The position numbers and the translations under genes are program-made. From Colletes latitarsis (taxonomy: Eukaryota > Arthropoda > Insecta > Hymenoptera > Colletidae): 64,000 bases of DNA. Below the pieces are notes generated by a model that saw only the letters and a program-made list of their open reading frames with translations, was not told where the DNA came from and searched no databases. The stretch is from positions 11,550,001 through 11,614,000 of the forward strand of contig NW_027488369.1 in the NCBI RefSeq assembly GCF_051014445.1. The letters are read 5' to 3'. Below are positions 11,729 through 24,694 of this stretch, piece after piece (position 1 is the stretch's first letter; the number at the start of each line of letters is the position of its first letter).

Positions 11729-14700
11729 ACCGAAACAGTCAATTAAATCTGGTTGCGATTAATATTTTAGAGGATAATGCCGGTAATGTCTCGGTTAGGT
11801 CTGGTATTTGCCCTCATCTGGCGCGTACTTTCGCATTTTTCGCATTCTTGTTGGCCAGATCCTGGCCTTTTTCTGGCTTGGACCACGTAGTAATGTGGTA
11901 CCACACCGAAACAGTCAATTAAACCTGGTTGCGAATAATATTTTAGAGGATAACGCTGTTTATGCCTGGGATAGTGCTGGTATTTGCAATCATCTGGCTC
12001 ATACTTTTGCGTTTTTCTCATAGTTGTTGGCCAGATCCTGGGTTTTTTTCTGGTTTGGATCCCGTAGTAATGCTGTTCCACAGAGAAACAGTCAATTAAA
12101 CCTGGTTGCGATTAATATTTTAGCGGATAACGCCGGTTATGTCTGGGTTAGGTCTGGTATTTGCCCTCATCTGGCTCATACTTTCGCGTTTTTCTCATAG
12201 TTGTTGGCCAGATCCTGGGTTTTTTCTGGTTTGGATCCCGTAGTAATGTGGTTCCACACGGAAACAGTCAATTAAACCCGGTTGCGATTACTATTTTAGA
12301 GGATAACGGCGGTTATGTCTGTGTTAAGTCTGGTATTTGCCCTCCCCTGGGTCATACTATCGCATTTTTCGAATACTTGTCGTCCAGATCCTGTGTTTTT
12401 TCTGGTTTGGATCCCGTAGTAATGTGGTTCCACACCGACACAGTCAATTAAACCTGGTTGCGATTAATATTTTAGGGGATAACGCCGGTTACGTCTCGGT
12501 TAGGTCTGGGATTTTCCCTCATCTGGTTCGTACTTTCGCATTTTTCGCATTCTTGTTGGCCCGATCCTGGGATGTTTCTGGTTTGGATCACGTAGTAATG
12601 TGTTACCACACTGAAACAGTCATTAAAAGCATGTTCCGATTCGTATTTTAGAGGATAACGCTGGTTATGTCAGGGTTAGTTCTGGTATTTGCAATCATCA
12701 TGCTCATACTTTCGCATTTTTCTCATCCTTGTTTGCCAGACCCTGGCCTTTCTCTGGTTTGGATCACGTAGTAATGCGGCACCACACCGAAACAGTCAAT
12801 TAAACCTGGTTGCGATTAATATTTTAGAGGATAACGCCGGTTATGTCTGGGTTAGGTCTGGTGTTTGCCCTCATCTGGCTCGTACTTTCGCATGTTTCGC
12901 ATACTTTTTGGCCAGATCCTGGCCTTTTTCTTGTTTGGATCACGTAGTGATGTGGTACCACACTGAAACAGTCATCAAAAACATGTTCTGATTCGTGTTT
13001 TAGAGGATAACGCTGTTTATGTCAGGCATAGTTCTGGTATTTGCAATCATCTGGCTCATAATTACGCATTTTTCGGATACTTGCTGGCCAGATCCTGTGC
13101 TTTTTCTGTTTTGGATCCCGTAGTAATGAGGTTCCACACCGAAACAGTCAATTGAACCTGGTTGCGATTAATATTTTGGAGGATAACGCCGGTTATGTCT
13201 CGGTTAGGTCTGGTATTTGCCCTCATCTGGCTCGGACCTTCGCATTTTTCGCATACTTGTTGGCCAGATCCCGGCCTTCTTCTGGCTTGGTCCACGTAGT
13301 AAAGTGGCACCAGACTGAAACAGTCAATTAAACCTGGTTGCGAATAATATTTTAGAGGATAACGCTAGTTATGTCTGGGATAGTTCTGGTATTTGCAATC
13401 ATCTGGCTCATACTTTCGCTTTTTCTCATAGTTGTTTGCCAGATCCTGGGTTTTTTTCTGGTTTGGATCCCGTAGTAATGCGGTACCACACCGAAACAGT
13501 CAATTAAATCTGTTTGCGATTAATATTTTAGAGGATAATGCCGGTAATGTCTCGGTTAGGTCTGGTATATGCCCTCATCTGCCGCGTACTTTCGCATTTT
13601 TCGCATTCTTGTTGGCCAGATCCTGGCCTTTTTCTGGCTTGGACCACGTAGTAATGTGTTACCACACTGAAACAGTCATTAAAAGCATGTTCCGATTCGT
13701 ATTTTAGAGGATAACGCTGGTTATGTCAGAGTTAGTTCTGGTATTTGCAATCATCATGCTCATACTTTCGCATTTTTCTCATCCTTGTTGGCCAGATCCT
13801 GGCCTTTCTCTGGTTTGGATCACGTAGTAATGCGGTACCACACCGAAACAGTCAATTAAACCTGGTTGCGATTAATATTTTACAGGATAACGCCGGTTAT
13901 GTCTCGGTTTGGTCTGGGATTTGCACTCATCTGGCTCGTACTTTCGCATTTTTCGCATACTTGTTAGCCAGATCCTGGCCTCTTTCTGGTTTGGATCATC
14001 GTAGCAATGCGGTACCACACCGAAACAGTCAATTAAACCTGGATGCGAATAATATTTTAGAGGATAACGCTGGTTATGCCTGAGATAGTTCTGGTATTTG
14101 CAATCATCTGGCTCATACTTTCGCGTTTTTCTCATAGTTGTTGGCCAGATCCTGGCCTCTTTCTGGCATGGACCACGTAGTAATGTGGTGCCACACCGAA
14201 ACAGTCAATTAAACCTGGTTGCGAAATATATTTTACAGGATAACGCCGGTTATGTCTCGGTTTGGTCTGGGATTTGCACTCATCTGGCTCGTACTTTCGC
14301 ATTTTTCGCATACTTGTTAGCCAGATCCTGGCCTCTTTCTGGTTTGGATCATCGTAGCAATGCGGTACCACACCGAAACAGTCAATTAAACCTGGATGCG
14401 AATAATATTTTAGAGGATAACGCTGGTTATGCCTGGGATAGTTCTGGTATTTGCAATCATCTGGCTCATACTTTCGCGTTTTTCTCATAGTTGTTGGCCA
14501 GATCCTGGGTTTTTTCTGGTTTGGATCCCGTAGTAATGCGGTACCACACCGAAACAGTCAATTAAATCTGTTTGCGATTAATATTTTAGAGGATAATGCC
14601 GGTAATGTCTCGGTTAGGTCTGGTATTTGCCCTCATCTGCCGCGTACTTTCGCATTTTTCGCATTCTTGTTGGCCAGATCCTGGCCTTTTTCTGGCTTGG

Positions 14701-15402
14701 ACCACGTAGTAATGTGGTGCCACACCGAAACAGTCAATTAAACCTGGTTGCGAATAATATTTTAGAGGATAACGCTGCTTATGCCTGGGATAGTTCTGGT
14801 ATTTGCAATCATCTGGCTCATACTTTCGCATTTTTCGCATTCTTGTTGGCCAGATCCTGGCCTTTTTCTGGCTTGGACCACGTAGTGATGTGGTACCACA
14901 CCGAAACAGTCAATTAAACCTGGTTGCTAATAATATTTTAGAGGATAACGCTGGTTATGCCTGGGATAGTTCTGGTATTTGCAATCATCTGGCTCATACT
15001 TTCGCGTTTTTCTCATAGTTGTTGGCCAGATCCTGGGTTTTTTCTGGTTTGGATCCCGTAGTAATGTGGTTCCACACGGAAACAGTCAATTAAACCCGGT
15101 TGCGATTAATATTTTAGAGGATAACGCCGGTTATGTCTGTGTTAAGTCTGGTATTTGCCCTCCCCTGGCTCATACTATCGCATTTTTCGAATACTTGTCG
15201 GCCAGATCCTGGGTTTTTTCTGGTTTGGATCCCGTAGTAATGTGGTTCCACACCGAAACAGTCAATTAAACCTGGTTGCGATTATTATTTTAGGGGATAA
15301 TGCCGGTTTTGTCTCGGTTAGTTCTAGTATTTGCATTCATCTGGCTCATACTTTCGCATTTTTCGCATCCCTGTTGGCCAGATCCTGGGTTTCCTCTGGT
15401 TT
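11729..15402 (+). repeat. ~6-kb long-range HOR, copy 2
   Basis: Collinear with copy 1 except for two changes. About one extra monomer lies at ~12,043-12,160, carrying the rare GCTGTTCCACAGAG type. Exactly two monomers (352 bp) are lost near 14,184-14,220, where a monomer begins like 7,932 and ends like 8,392. Its right part became the first unit of a 7-monomer tandem HOR. Confidence 0.8.
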
Positions 15403-16765
15403 GGATCACGTAGTAATGCGGTACCACACCGAAACAGTCAATTAAACCTGGTTGCGAAATATATTTTACAGGATAACGCCGGTTATGTCTCGGTTTGGTC
15501 TGGGATTTGCACTCATCTGGCTCGTACTTTCGCATTTTTCGCATACTTGTTAGCCAGATCCTGGCCTCTTTCTGGTTTGGATCATCGTAGCAATGCGGTA
15601 CCACACCGAAACAGTCAATTAAACCTGGATGCGAATAATATTTTAGAGGATAACGCTGGTTATGCCTGGGATAGTTCTGGTATTTGCAATCATCTGGCTC
15701 ATACTTTCGCGTTTTTCTCATAGTTGTTGGCCAGATCCTGGGTTTTTCCTGGTTTGGATCCCGTAGTAATGCGGTACCACACCGAAACAGTCAATTAAAT
15801 CTGATTGCGATTAATATTTTAGAGGATAATGCCGGTTATGTCTCGGTTTGGTCTGGGATTTGCCCTCATCTGCCGCGTACTTTCGCATTTTTCGCATTCT
15901 TGTTGGCCAGATCCTGGCCTTTTTCTGGCTTGGACCACGTAGTAATGTGGTGCCACACCGAAACAGTCAATTAAACCTGGTTGCGAATAATATTTTAGAG
16001 GATAACGCTGCTTATGCCTGGGATAGTTCTGGTATTTGCAATCATCTGGCTCATACTTTCGCATTTTTCGCATTCTTGTTGGCCAGATCCTGGCCTTTTT
16101 CTGGCTTGGACCACGTAGTGATGTGGTACCACACCGAAACAGTCAATTAAACCTGGTTGCTAATAATATTTTAGAGGATAACGCTGGTTATGCCTGGGAT
16201 AGTTCTGGTATTTGCAATCATCTGGCTCATACTTTCGCGTTTTTCTCATAGTTGTTGGCCAGATCCTGGGTTTTTTCTGGTTTGGATCCCGTAGTAATGT
16301 GGTTCCACACGGAAACAGTCAATTAAACCCGGTTGCGATTAATATTTTAGAGGATAACGCCGGTTATGTCTGTGTTAAGTCTGGTATTTGCCCTCCCCTG
16401 GCTCATACTATCGCATTTTTCGAATACTTGTCGGCCAGATCCTGGGTTTTTTCTGGTTTGGATCCCGTAGTAATGTGGTTCCACACCGAAACAGTCAATT
16501 AAACCTGGTTGCGATTATTATTTTAGGGGATAATGCCGGTTACGTCTCGGTTAGTTCTAGTATTTGCAATCATCTGGCTCATACTTTCGCATTTTTCGCA
16601 TTCCTGTTGGCCAGATCCTGGGTTTCCTCTGGTTTGGATCACGTAGTAATGCGGTACCACACCGAAACAGTCAATTAAACCTGGTTGCGAAATATATTTT
16701 ACAGGATAACGCCGGTTATGTCTCGGTTTGGTCTGGGATTTGCACTCATCTGGCTCGTACTTTCG
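14184..16765 (+). repeat. 7-monomer tandem HOR, 1,233 bp, 2.1 units
   Basis: Units run 14,184-15,416 and 15,417-16,649, with a partial third at 16,650-16,765. The marker GCGAAATATATTTTACAGG falls at 14,221, 15,454 and 16,687, exactly 1,233 bp apart. That length equals six 176-bp monomers plus one 177-bp monomer (the GATCATCGTAG type at ~14,348 and ~15,582). Few differences separate the two units, for example TTTTTCCTGG at ~15,745 and CCGGTTTTGTC at ~15,303. The third unit breaks off where the next monomer switches to CGCATGTTTCGC. Confidence 0.9.
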
Positions 16766-17051
16766 CATGTTTCGCATACTTTTTGGCCAGATCCTGGCCT
16801 TTTTCTGGTTTGGATCACGTAGTGATGTGGCACCACACTGAAACAGTCATTAAAAACATGTTCTGATTCGTACTTTAGAGGATAACGCTGTTTATGTCAG
16901 GCATAGTTCTGGTATTTGCAATCATCTGGCTCATAATTTCGCATTTTTCGGATACTTGTTGGCCAGATCCTGGCCATTTTCTGGTTTGGATCACGTAGTA
17001 ATGCGGTACCACACCGAAACAGTCAATTAAACCTGGTTGCGATTAATATTC

Positions 17052-18368
17052 TAGAGGATAACGCCGGTTATGTCTCGGTTAGGTCTGGGATTTGCCCTCA
17101 TCTGGATCGTACTTTCGCATTTTTCGCATACTTGTTGGCCAGATCCTGCGTTTTTTCTGGTTTGGATCCCGCAGTAATGTGGTTCCACAACGAAACAGTC
17201 AATTAAACCTGGTTGCGATTAATATTTTAGAGGATAACGCCGGTTATGTCTCGGTTAGGTCTGGGATTTGCCCTCATCTGGATCGTACTTTCGCATTTTT
17301 CGCATACTTGTTAGCCAGATCCAGGCCTCTTTCTGGTTTGGATCATCGTAGCAATGCGGTACCACACCGAAACAGTCAATTATACCTGGTTGCGATTAAT
17401 ATTTTAGGGGATAATGCCGGTTTTGTCTGGGTTAGGTCTGGTACTTGCCCTCATCTGGCTCGAACTTTCGCATTTTTCTCATACTTGTTGGCCAGATCCT
17501 GGGCTTTATCTGGTTTGGATCACGTAGTAATGTGGTTCCACAACGAAACAGTCAATTAAACCTGGTTGCGATTAATATTTTAGAGGATAACGCCGGTTAT
17601 GTCTCGGTTAGGTCTGGGATTTGCCCTCATCTGGATCGTACTTTCGAATTTTTCGCATACTTGTTAGCCAGATCCTGGCCTCTTTCTGGTTTGGATCACG
17701 TAGTAATGAGGTTCCACACCGAAACAGTCAATTAAACTGGTTGCGATCAATATCTTAGAGGATAACGCTGCTTATGCCTGGGATAGTTCTGGTATTTGCA
17801 ATCATCTGGCTCATACTTTCGCGTTTTTCTCATAGTTGTTGGCCAGATCCTGGCCATTTTCTGGTTTGGATCCCGCAGTAATGTGGTTCCACAACGAAAC
17901 AGTCAATTAAACCTGGTTGCGATTAATATTTTAGAGGATAACGCCGGTTATGTCTCGGTTAGGTCTGGGATTTGCCCTCATCTGGATCGTACTTTCGCAT
18001 TTTTCGCATACTTGTTGGCCAGATCCTGCGTTTTTTCTGGTTTGGATCCCGCAGTAATGTGGTTCCACAACGAAACAGTCAATTAAACCTGGTTGCGATT
18101 AATATTTTAGAGGATAACGCCGGTTATGTCTCGGTTAGGTCTGGGATTTGCCCTCATCTGGATCGTACTTTCGCATTTTTCGCATACTTGTTAGCCAGAT
18201 CCTGGCCTCTTTCTGGTTTGGATCATCGTAGCAATGCGGTACCACACCGAAACAGTCAATTATACCTGGTTGCGATTAATATTTTAGGGGATAATGCCGG
18301 TTTTGTCTGGGTTAGGTCTGGTACTTGCCCTCATCTGGCTCGAACTTTCGCATTTTTCTCATACTTGT
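17052..18368 (+). repeat. 5-monomer local duplication (880 bp)
   Basis: Bases 17,052-17,488 match 17,932-18,368 with displacement 880 bp, exactly five monomers. I saw one clear substitution in the shared part (CCAGGCCTC at ~17,323 against CCTGGCCTC). Both copies resemble 4,762-5,150 near the window start. One monomer between them (around 17,735) has a one-base deletion, AAACTGG for AAACCTGG. The second copy runs straight into the third ~6-kb unit. Confidence 0.8.
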
Positions 18369-19554
18369 CGTCCAGATCCTGTGTTTTTTCTGGTTTGGAT
18401 CCCGTAGTAATGTGGTTCCACACCGAAACAGTCAATTAAACCTGGTTGCGATTAATATTTTAGGGGATAACGCCGGTTACGTCTCGGTTAGGTCTGGGAT
18501 TTTCCCTCATCTGGTTCGTACTTTCGCATTTTTCGCATTCTTGTTGGCCCGATCCTGGGATGTTTCTGGTTTGGATCACGTAGTAATGTGTTACCACACT
18601 GAAACAGTCATTAAAAGCATGTTCCGATTCGTATTTTAGAGGATAACGCTGGTTATGTCAGGGTTAGTTCTGGTATTTGCAATCATCATGCTCATACTTT
18701 CGCATTTTTCTCATCCTTGTTTGCCAGACCCTGGCCTTCCTCTGGTTTGGATCACGTAGTAATGCGGCACCACACCGAAACAGTCAATTAAACCTGGTTG
18801 CGATTAATATTTTAGAGGATAACGCCGGTTATGTCTGGGTTAGGTCTGGTGTTTGCCCTCATCTGGCTCGTACTTTCGCATGTTTCGCATACTTTTTGGC
18901 CAGATCCTGGCCTTTTTCTTGTTTGGATCACGTAGTGATGTGGTACCACACTGAAACAGTCATTAAAAACATGTTCTGATTCGTGTTTTAGAGGATAACG
19001 CTGTTTATGTCAGGCATAGTTCTGGTATTTGCAATCATCTGGCTCATAATTACGCATTTTTCGGATACTTGCTGGCCAGATCCTGTGCTTTTTCTGTTTT
19101 GGATCCCGTAGTAATGAGGTTCCACACCGAAACAGTCAATTGAACCTGGTTGCGATTAATATTTTGGAGGATAACGCCGGTTATGTCTCGGTTAGGTCTG
19201 GTATTTGCCCTCATCTGGCTCAGACCTTCGCATTTTTCGCATACTTGTTGGCCAGATCCCGGCCTTCTTCTGGCTTGGTCCACGTAGTACAGTGGCACCA
19301 GACTGAAACAGTCAATTAAACCTGGTTGCGAATAATATTTTAGAGGATAACGCTAGTTATGTCTGGGATAGTTCTGGTATTTGCAATCATCTGGCTCATA
19401 CTTTCGCTTTTTCTCATAGTTGTTTGCCAGATCCTGGGTTTTTTTCTGGTTTGGATCCCGTAGTAATGCGGTACCACACCGAAACAGTCAATTAAATCTG
19501 TTTGCGATTAATATTTTAGAGGATAATGCCGGTAATGTCTCGGTTAGGTCTGGT
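18361..19554 (+). repeat. ~6-kb long-range HOR, truncated copy 3
   Basis: Matches 12,373-13,566 (displacement 5,988 bp, 34 monomers plus 4 bp) and 6,207-7,400. Only about 1.2 kb of the unit is present. The right end is abrupt: after CTCGGTTAGGTCTGGTA the sequence changes from left-type to right-type within the same monomer. Confidence 0.85.
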
Positions 19555-22500
19555 ACTTGCCCTCATCTGGCTCATACTTTCGCATTTTTCGCATACTTGT
19601 TGGCCAGATCATGGCCTTTTTCTGGTTTGGATCACGTAGTAATGCGGTACCACACCGAAGCAGTCAATTAAACCTGGTTGCGATTAATATTTTAGAGGAT
19701 AACGCCAGTTATGTCTTGGTTTGGTCTGGGATTTGCCCTCATCTGGCTCGTACTTTCGCATTTTGCGCATACTAGTTGGCCAGATCCTGGGTTTTTTCTG
19801 GTTTGGATCCCGCAGTAATGTGTTTCCACAACGAAACAGACAATTAAACCTGGTTGCGATTAATATTTTAGCGGATAACGCCGGTAATGTCTGGGTTAGG
19901 TCTGGGATTTTCCCTCATGTGGCTCGTACTTTCGCGTTTTTCGCTTACTTGATGGCCTGATCCTAGCCTTTTACTGGTTCGGATCACGCAGTAATGTGGT
20001 ACCACACTGAAACGGTCAATGGAAGCTGGTTCCGATTAGTATTTTAGAGGATAACGCTGGTTATGTCTGGGTTAGTTCTGGGATTTGCCCTCATCTGGAT
20101 CGTACTTTCGCATTTTTCGCATACTTGTTGGCCACATCCTGGCCTTCTTCAGGCTTGGACCACGTAGTAAAGAGGTACCACAACGAAACAGTCAATTAAA
20201 CCTGGTTGAGATTAATATTTTAGAGGATAACGCCGGTTATGTCTCGGGTAGGTCTGGGATTTGCCCTCATCTGGCTCGTACTTTCGCATTTTGCGCATAC
20301 TTGTTGGCCCGATCCTGGGATTTTTCTGGTTTGGATCTCGTAGTAATGTGTTGCCACACTGAAACAGTCATTAAAAGCATGTTCCGATTCGTATTTTAGA
20401 GGTTAACGCTGGTTATGTCAGGCATAGTTCTGGTATTTGCAATCATCTGGCTCATACTTTCGCATTTTTCGCATTCTTGTTGGCCAGATCATGGCCTTTT
20501 TCTAGTTTGGATCACGTAGTAATGCGGTACCACACCGAAGCAGCCAATTAATCCTGGTTGCGATTAATATTTTAGAGGATAACGCCGGTTATGTCTCGGT
20601 TTGGTCTGGGATTTGCCCTCATCTGGCTCGTACTTTCGCATTTTGCGCCTACTTGTTGGCCAGATCCTGGGTTTTTTCTGGTTTGGATCCCGTAGTAATG
20701 TGGTTCCACAACGAAACAGTCAATTAAACCTGGTTGAGATTAATATTTTAGAGGATAACGCCGGTTATGTCACGGGTAGGTCTGGGATTTGTTCTCATCT
20801 GGCTCGTACTTTCGCGTTTTTCGCATACTTGTTGGCCAGATCCTGGCCTTTTTCTGGCTTGGACCACGTAGTAATGTGGTACCACACCGAAACAGTCAAT
20901 TAAACCTGGTTGCGAATAATATTTTAGAGGATAACGCCGGTTATGTCTCGGTTAGGTCTGGGATTTGCCCTCTGGATCGTACTTTCGCATTTTTCTCATA
21001 CTTCTTGGCCAGATCCTGGGTTTTTTCTGGTTTGGGTCCCGCAGTAATGTGGTTCCACAACGAAACAGTCAATTAAACCTGGTTGCGATTAATATTTTAG
21101 AGGATAACGCCGGTTATGTCTCGGTTAGGTCTGGTATTTGCCCTCATCTGGCTCGTACTTTCGCGTTTTTCGCATACTTGTTGGCCAGATCCTGGCCTTT
21201 TTCTGGCTTGGACCACGTAGTAATGTGGTTCCACAACGAAACAGTCAACTAAACCTGGTTGAGATTAATATTTTAGAGGATAACGCCGGTTATGTCACGG
21301 GTAGGTCTGGGATTTGTCCTCATCTGGCTCGTACTTTCGCGTTTTTCGCATACTTGTTGGTCTCATCCTGGCCTTCTTCTGGCTTGGACCACGTAGTAAA
21401 GAGGTACCACACTGAAACAGTCAATTAAACCTGGTTCCGATTAATACTTTAGAGGATAACGCCGGTTATGTCTCGGGTAGGTCTGGGATTTGTCCTCATC
21501 TGGCTCGTACTTTCGCGTTTTTCGCATACTTGTAGGCCAGATCCTGGCCTTTTTCTGGTTTGGATCACGTAGTAATGTGGTACCACACTGAAACAGTCAA
21601 TAAAAGCTGGTTCCGATTAGTATTTTAGAGGATAACGCTGGTTATGTCTGTGTTAGTTCTGGTATTTGAAACCATCTGGCTCATACTTTCGCGTTTTTCG
21701 CACACTTGTTGCCCAGACCCTGGGTTTTTTCTGTTTTGGATCCCGTAGTAATGAGGTTCCACACCGAAGCAGGCAATTAGATTGGTTGCGATTAATATTT
21801 TAGAGGATAACGCCGGTTATATCTCGGGTAGGTCTGGGATTTGTCCTCATCTGGCTCGACTTTCGCGTTTTTCGCATACTTGTTGGCCAGATCCTGGCCT
21901 TTTTCTGGTTTGGATCACGTAGTAATGTGGTACCACACTGTAACAGTCAATAAAAGCTGGTTCCGATTAGTATTTTAGAGGATAACGCAGGTTATGTCTG
22001 TGTTAGTTCTGGTATTTGCAATCATCTGGCTCATACTTTCGCGTTTTTCGCATACTTGTTGGCCAGATCCTTTGCCTTTTTCTGGTTTGGATCACGTAGT
22101 AATGTTGTACCACACTGAAACAGTCAATAGAAGCTGGTTCCGATTAGTATTTTAGAGGATAACGCCGGTTATGTCTCGGTTAGGTCTGGTATTTGCCCTC
22201 ATCTGGCTCATACTTTCGCATTTTTCGCATACTTGTTGGCCAGACCCTGGGTTTTTTCTGGTTTGGATCCCGTAGTAATGTGGTTCCACAACGAAACAGT
22301 CAATTAAACCTGGTTGAGATTAATATTTTAGAGGATAACGCCGGTTATGTCTCGGGTAGGTCTGGGATTTGTCCTCATCTGGCTCGTACTTCCGCGTTTT
22401 TCGCATACTTGTTGGCCAGATCCTGGCCTTTTTCTGGCTTGGACCACGTAGTAATGTGGTACCACACTGTAACAGTCAATAAAAGCTGGTTCCGATTAGT

Positions 22501-24694
22501 ATTTTAGAGGATAACGCAGGTTATGTCTGTGTTAGTTCTGGTATTTGCAATCATCTGGCTCATACTTTCGCGTTTTTCGCATACTTGTTGGCCAGATCCT
22601 TTGCCTTTTTCTGGGTTGGATCACGTAGTAATGTTGTACCACACTGAAACAGGCAATAGAAGCTGGTTCCGATTAGTATTTTAGAGGATAACGCCGGTTA
22701 TGTCTCTGTTAGGTCTGGTACTTGCCCTCATCTGGCTCATACTTTCGCATTTTTCACATACTTGTTGGCCAGATCAAGGCCTTTTTCTGGTTTGGATCAC
22801 GTAGTAATGCGGTACCACACCGAAGCAGCCAATTAAACCTGGTTGCGATTAATATTTTAGAGGATAACGCCGGTTATGTCTTGGTTTGGTCTGGGATTTG
22901 CCCTCATCTGGCTCGTTCTTTCGCATTTTGCGCATACTTGTTGGCCAGACCCTGGGTTTTTTCTGGTCTGGATCCCGCAGTAATGTGGTTCCACAACAAA
23001 ACAGACAATTAAACCTGGTTGCGATTAATATTTTAGCGGATAACGCCGGTTATGTCTGGGTTAGGTCAGGGATTTTCCCTCATGTGGCTCGTACTTTCGC
23101 GTTTTTCGCTTACTTGATGGCCTGATCCTAGCCTTTTTCTGGTTCGGATCACGCAGTAATGTCGTACCACACTGAAACGGTCAATGGAAGCAGGTTCCGA
23201 TTAGTATTTTAGAGGATAACGCTGGTTATGTCTGGGTTAGTTCTGGGATTTGCCCTGATCTGGATCGTACTTTCGCATTTTTCGCATACTTGTTGGCCAC
23301 ATCCTGGCCTTCTTCTGGCTTGGACCACGTAGTAAAGAGGTACCACACTGAAACAGTCAATTAAACCTGGTTCCGATTAATACTTTAGAGGATAACGCCG
23401 GTTATGTCTCGGGTAGGTCTGGGATTTGTCCTCATCTGGCTCGTACTTTCGCGTTTTTCGCATACTTGTAGGCCAGATTCCGGCCTTTTTCTGGTTTGGA
23501 TCACGTAGTAATGTGGTACCACACTGAAACAGTCAATAAAAGCTGGTTCCGATTAGTATTTTAGAGGATGACGCTGGTTATGTCTGTGTTAGTTCTGGTA
23601 TTTGAAACCATCTGGCTCATACTTTCGCGTTTTTCGCACACTTGTTGGCCAGACCCTGGCCCTTTTCTCGTTTGGAACACGTAGTAATGTGGTACCACAC
23701 TGAAATAGTCAATAGAGGCTGGTTCCGATAAGTATTTTAGAGGATAACGCTGGTTATATCTGGGTTTGTTCTGGTATTTGCAATCATCTGGCTCATACTT
23801 TCGCGTTTTTCGCATACTTGTTGGCCAGAGCCTTTGCCTTTTTCTGGTTTGGATCAAGTAGTAATGTTGTACCACACTGAAATAGTCAATAGAGGCTGGT
23901 TCCGATTAGTATTTTAGAGGATAACGCTGGTTATGTCTGGGTTAGTTCTGGGATTTGCCCTCATCTGGATCGTACTTTCGCATTTTTCGCATACTTGTTG
24001 GCCACATCCTGGCCTTCTTCTGGCTTGGACCACGTAGTAATGTGGTTCCACAACGAAACAGTCAATTAAACCTGGTTGCGATTAATATTTTAGAGGATAA
24101 CGCCGGTTATGTCTCGGTTAGGTCTGGTATTTGCACTCATCTGGCTCGTACTTTCGCATTTTCGCATACTTGTTGGCCACATCCTGGCCTTCTTCTGGCT
24201 TGGACCACGTAGTAAGGAGGTACCACACTGAAACAGTCAAATAAACCTGGTTCCGATTAATACTTTAGAGGATAACGCCGGTTATGTCTCGGGTAGATCT
24301 GGGATTTGTCCTCATCTGGCTCGTACTTTCGCGTTTTTCTCATACTTGTAGGCCAGATTCCGGCCTTTTTCTGGTTTGGATCACGTAGTAATGCGGTACC
24401 ACACCGAAGCAGTCAATTAAACCTGGTTGCGATTTATATTTTAGAGGATAACGCCGGTTATGTCTTGGTTTGGTCTGGGATTTGCCCTCATCTGGCTCGT
24501 ACTTTCGCATTTTGCGCATACTTGTTGGCCAGATCCTGGGTTTTTTCTGGTTTGGATCCCGCAGTAATGTGGTTCCACAACGAACCAGACAATTAAACCT
24601 GGTTGCGATTAATATTTTAGCGGATAACGCCGGTTATGTCTGGGTTAGGTCTGGGATTTTCCCTCATGTGGCTCGTACTTTCGCGTTTTTCGCT
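19555..24694 (+). repeat. satellite mosaic with length variants
   Basis: About 29 monomers, all right-type. The segment is richer than usual in small indels: a 3-bp loss near 20,969 (GCCCTCTGG for GCCCTCATCTGG), a 2-bp loss near 21,858 (CTCGACTTTC for CTCGTACTTTC) and a 1-bp loss near 24,157 (GCATTTTCGC for GCATTTTTCGC). Two ~0.5-kb stretches around 21,880-22,170 and 22,440-22,680 are close copies of each other. Nothing non-satellite seen. Confidence 0.75.

Larger units (their letters stand above)
1..19554 (+). repeat. left haplotype domain of the array
   Basis: Monomers here share variants that are rare or absent to the right: the one-base insertion giving GATCATCGTAG (twelve copies), TTTCTCATAGTTG, TTCCACACGGAAACAG, GCCCTCCCCTGG, AAATATATTTTACAGG, GGCCTTTCTCTGG and CGAATACTTGTCG. 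Right-domain markers such as ACCGAAGCAGTC and TCTCGGGTAGG do not appear. The domain ends inside a monomer near 19,555, where a third copy of the ~6-kb unit stops abruptly. It contains no gene; all of it is satellite. Confidence 0.85.

Noticed and set aside
19555..24694. A transposon insertion explaining the change in sequence type near 19.55 kb
   Set aside because: The 176-bp phase continues across the junction. There are no terminal repeats, target-site duplication or non-satellite sequence.
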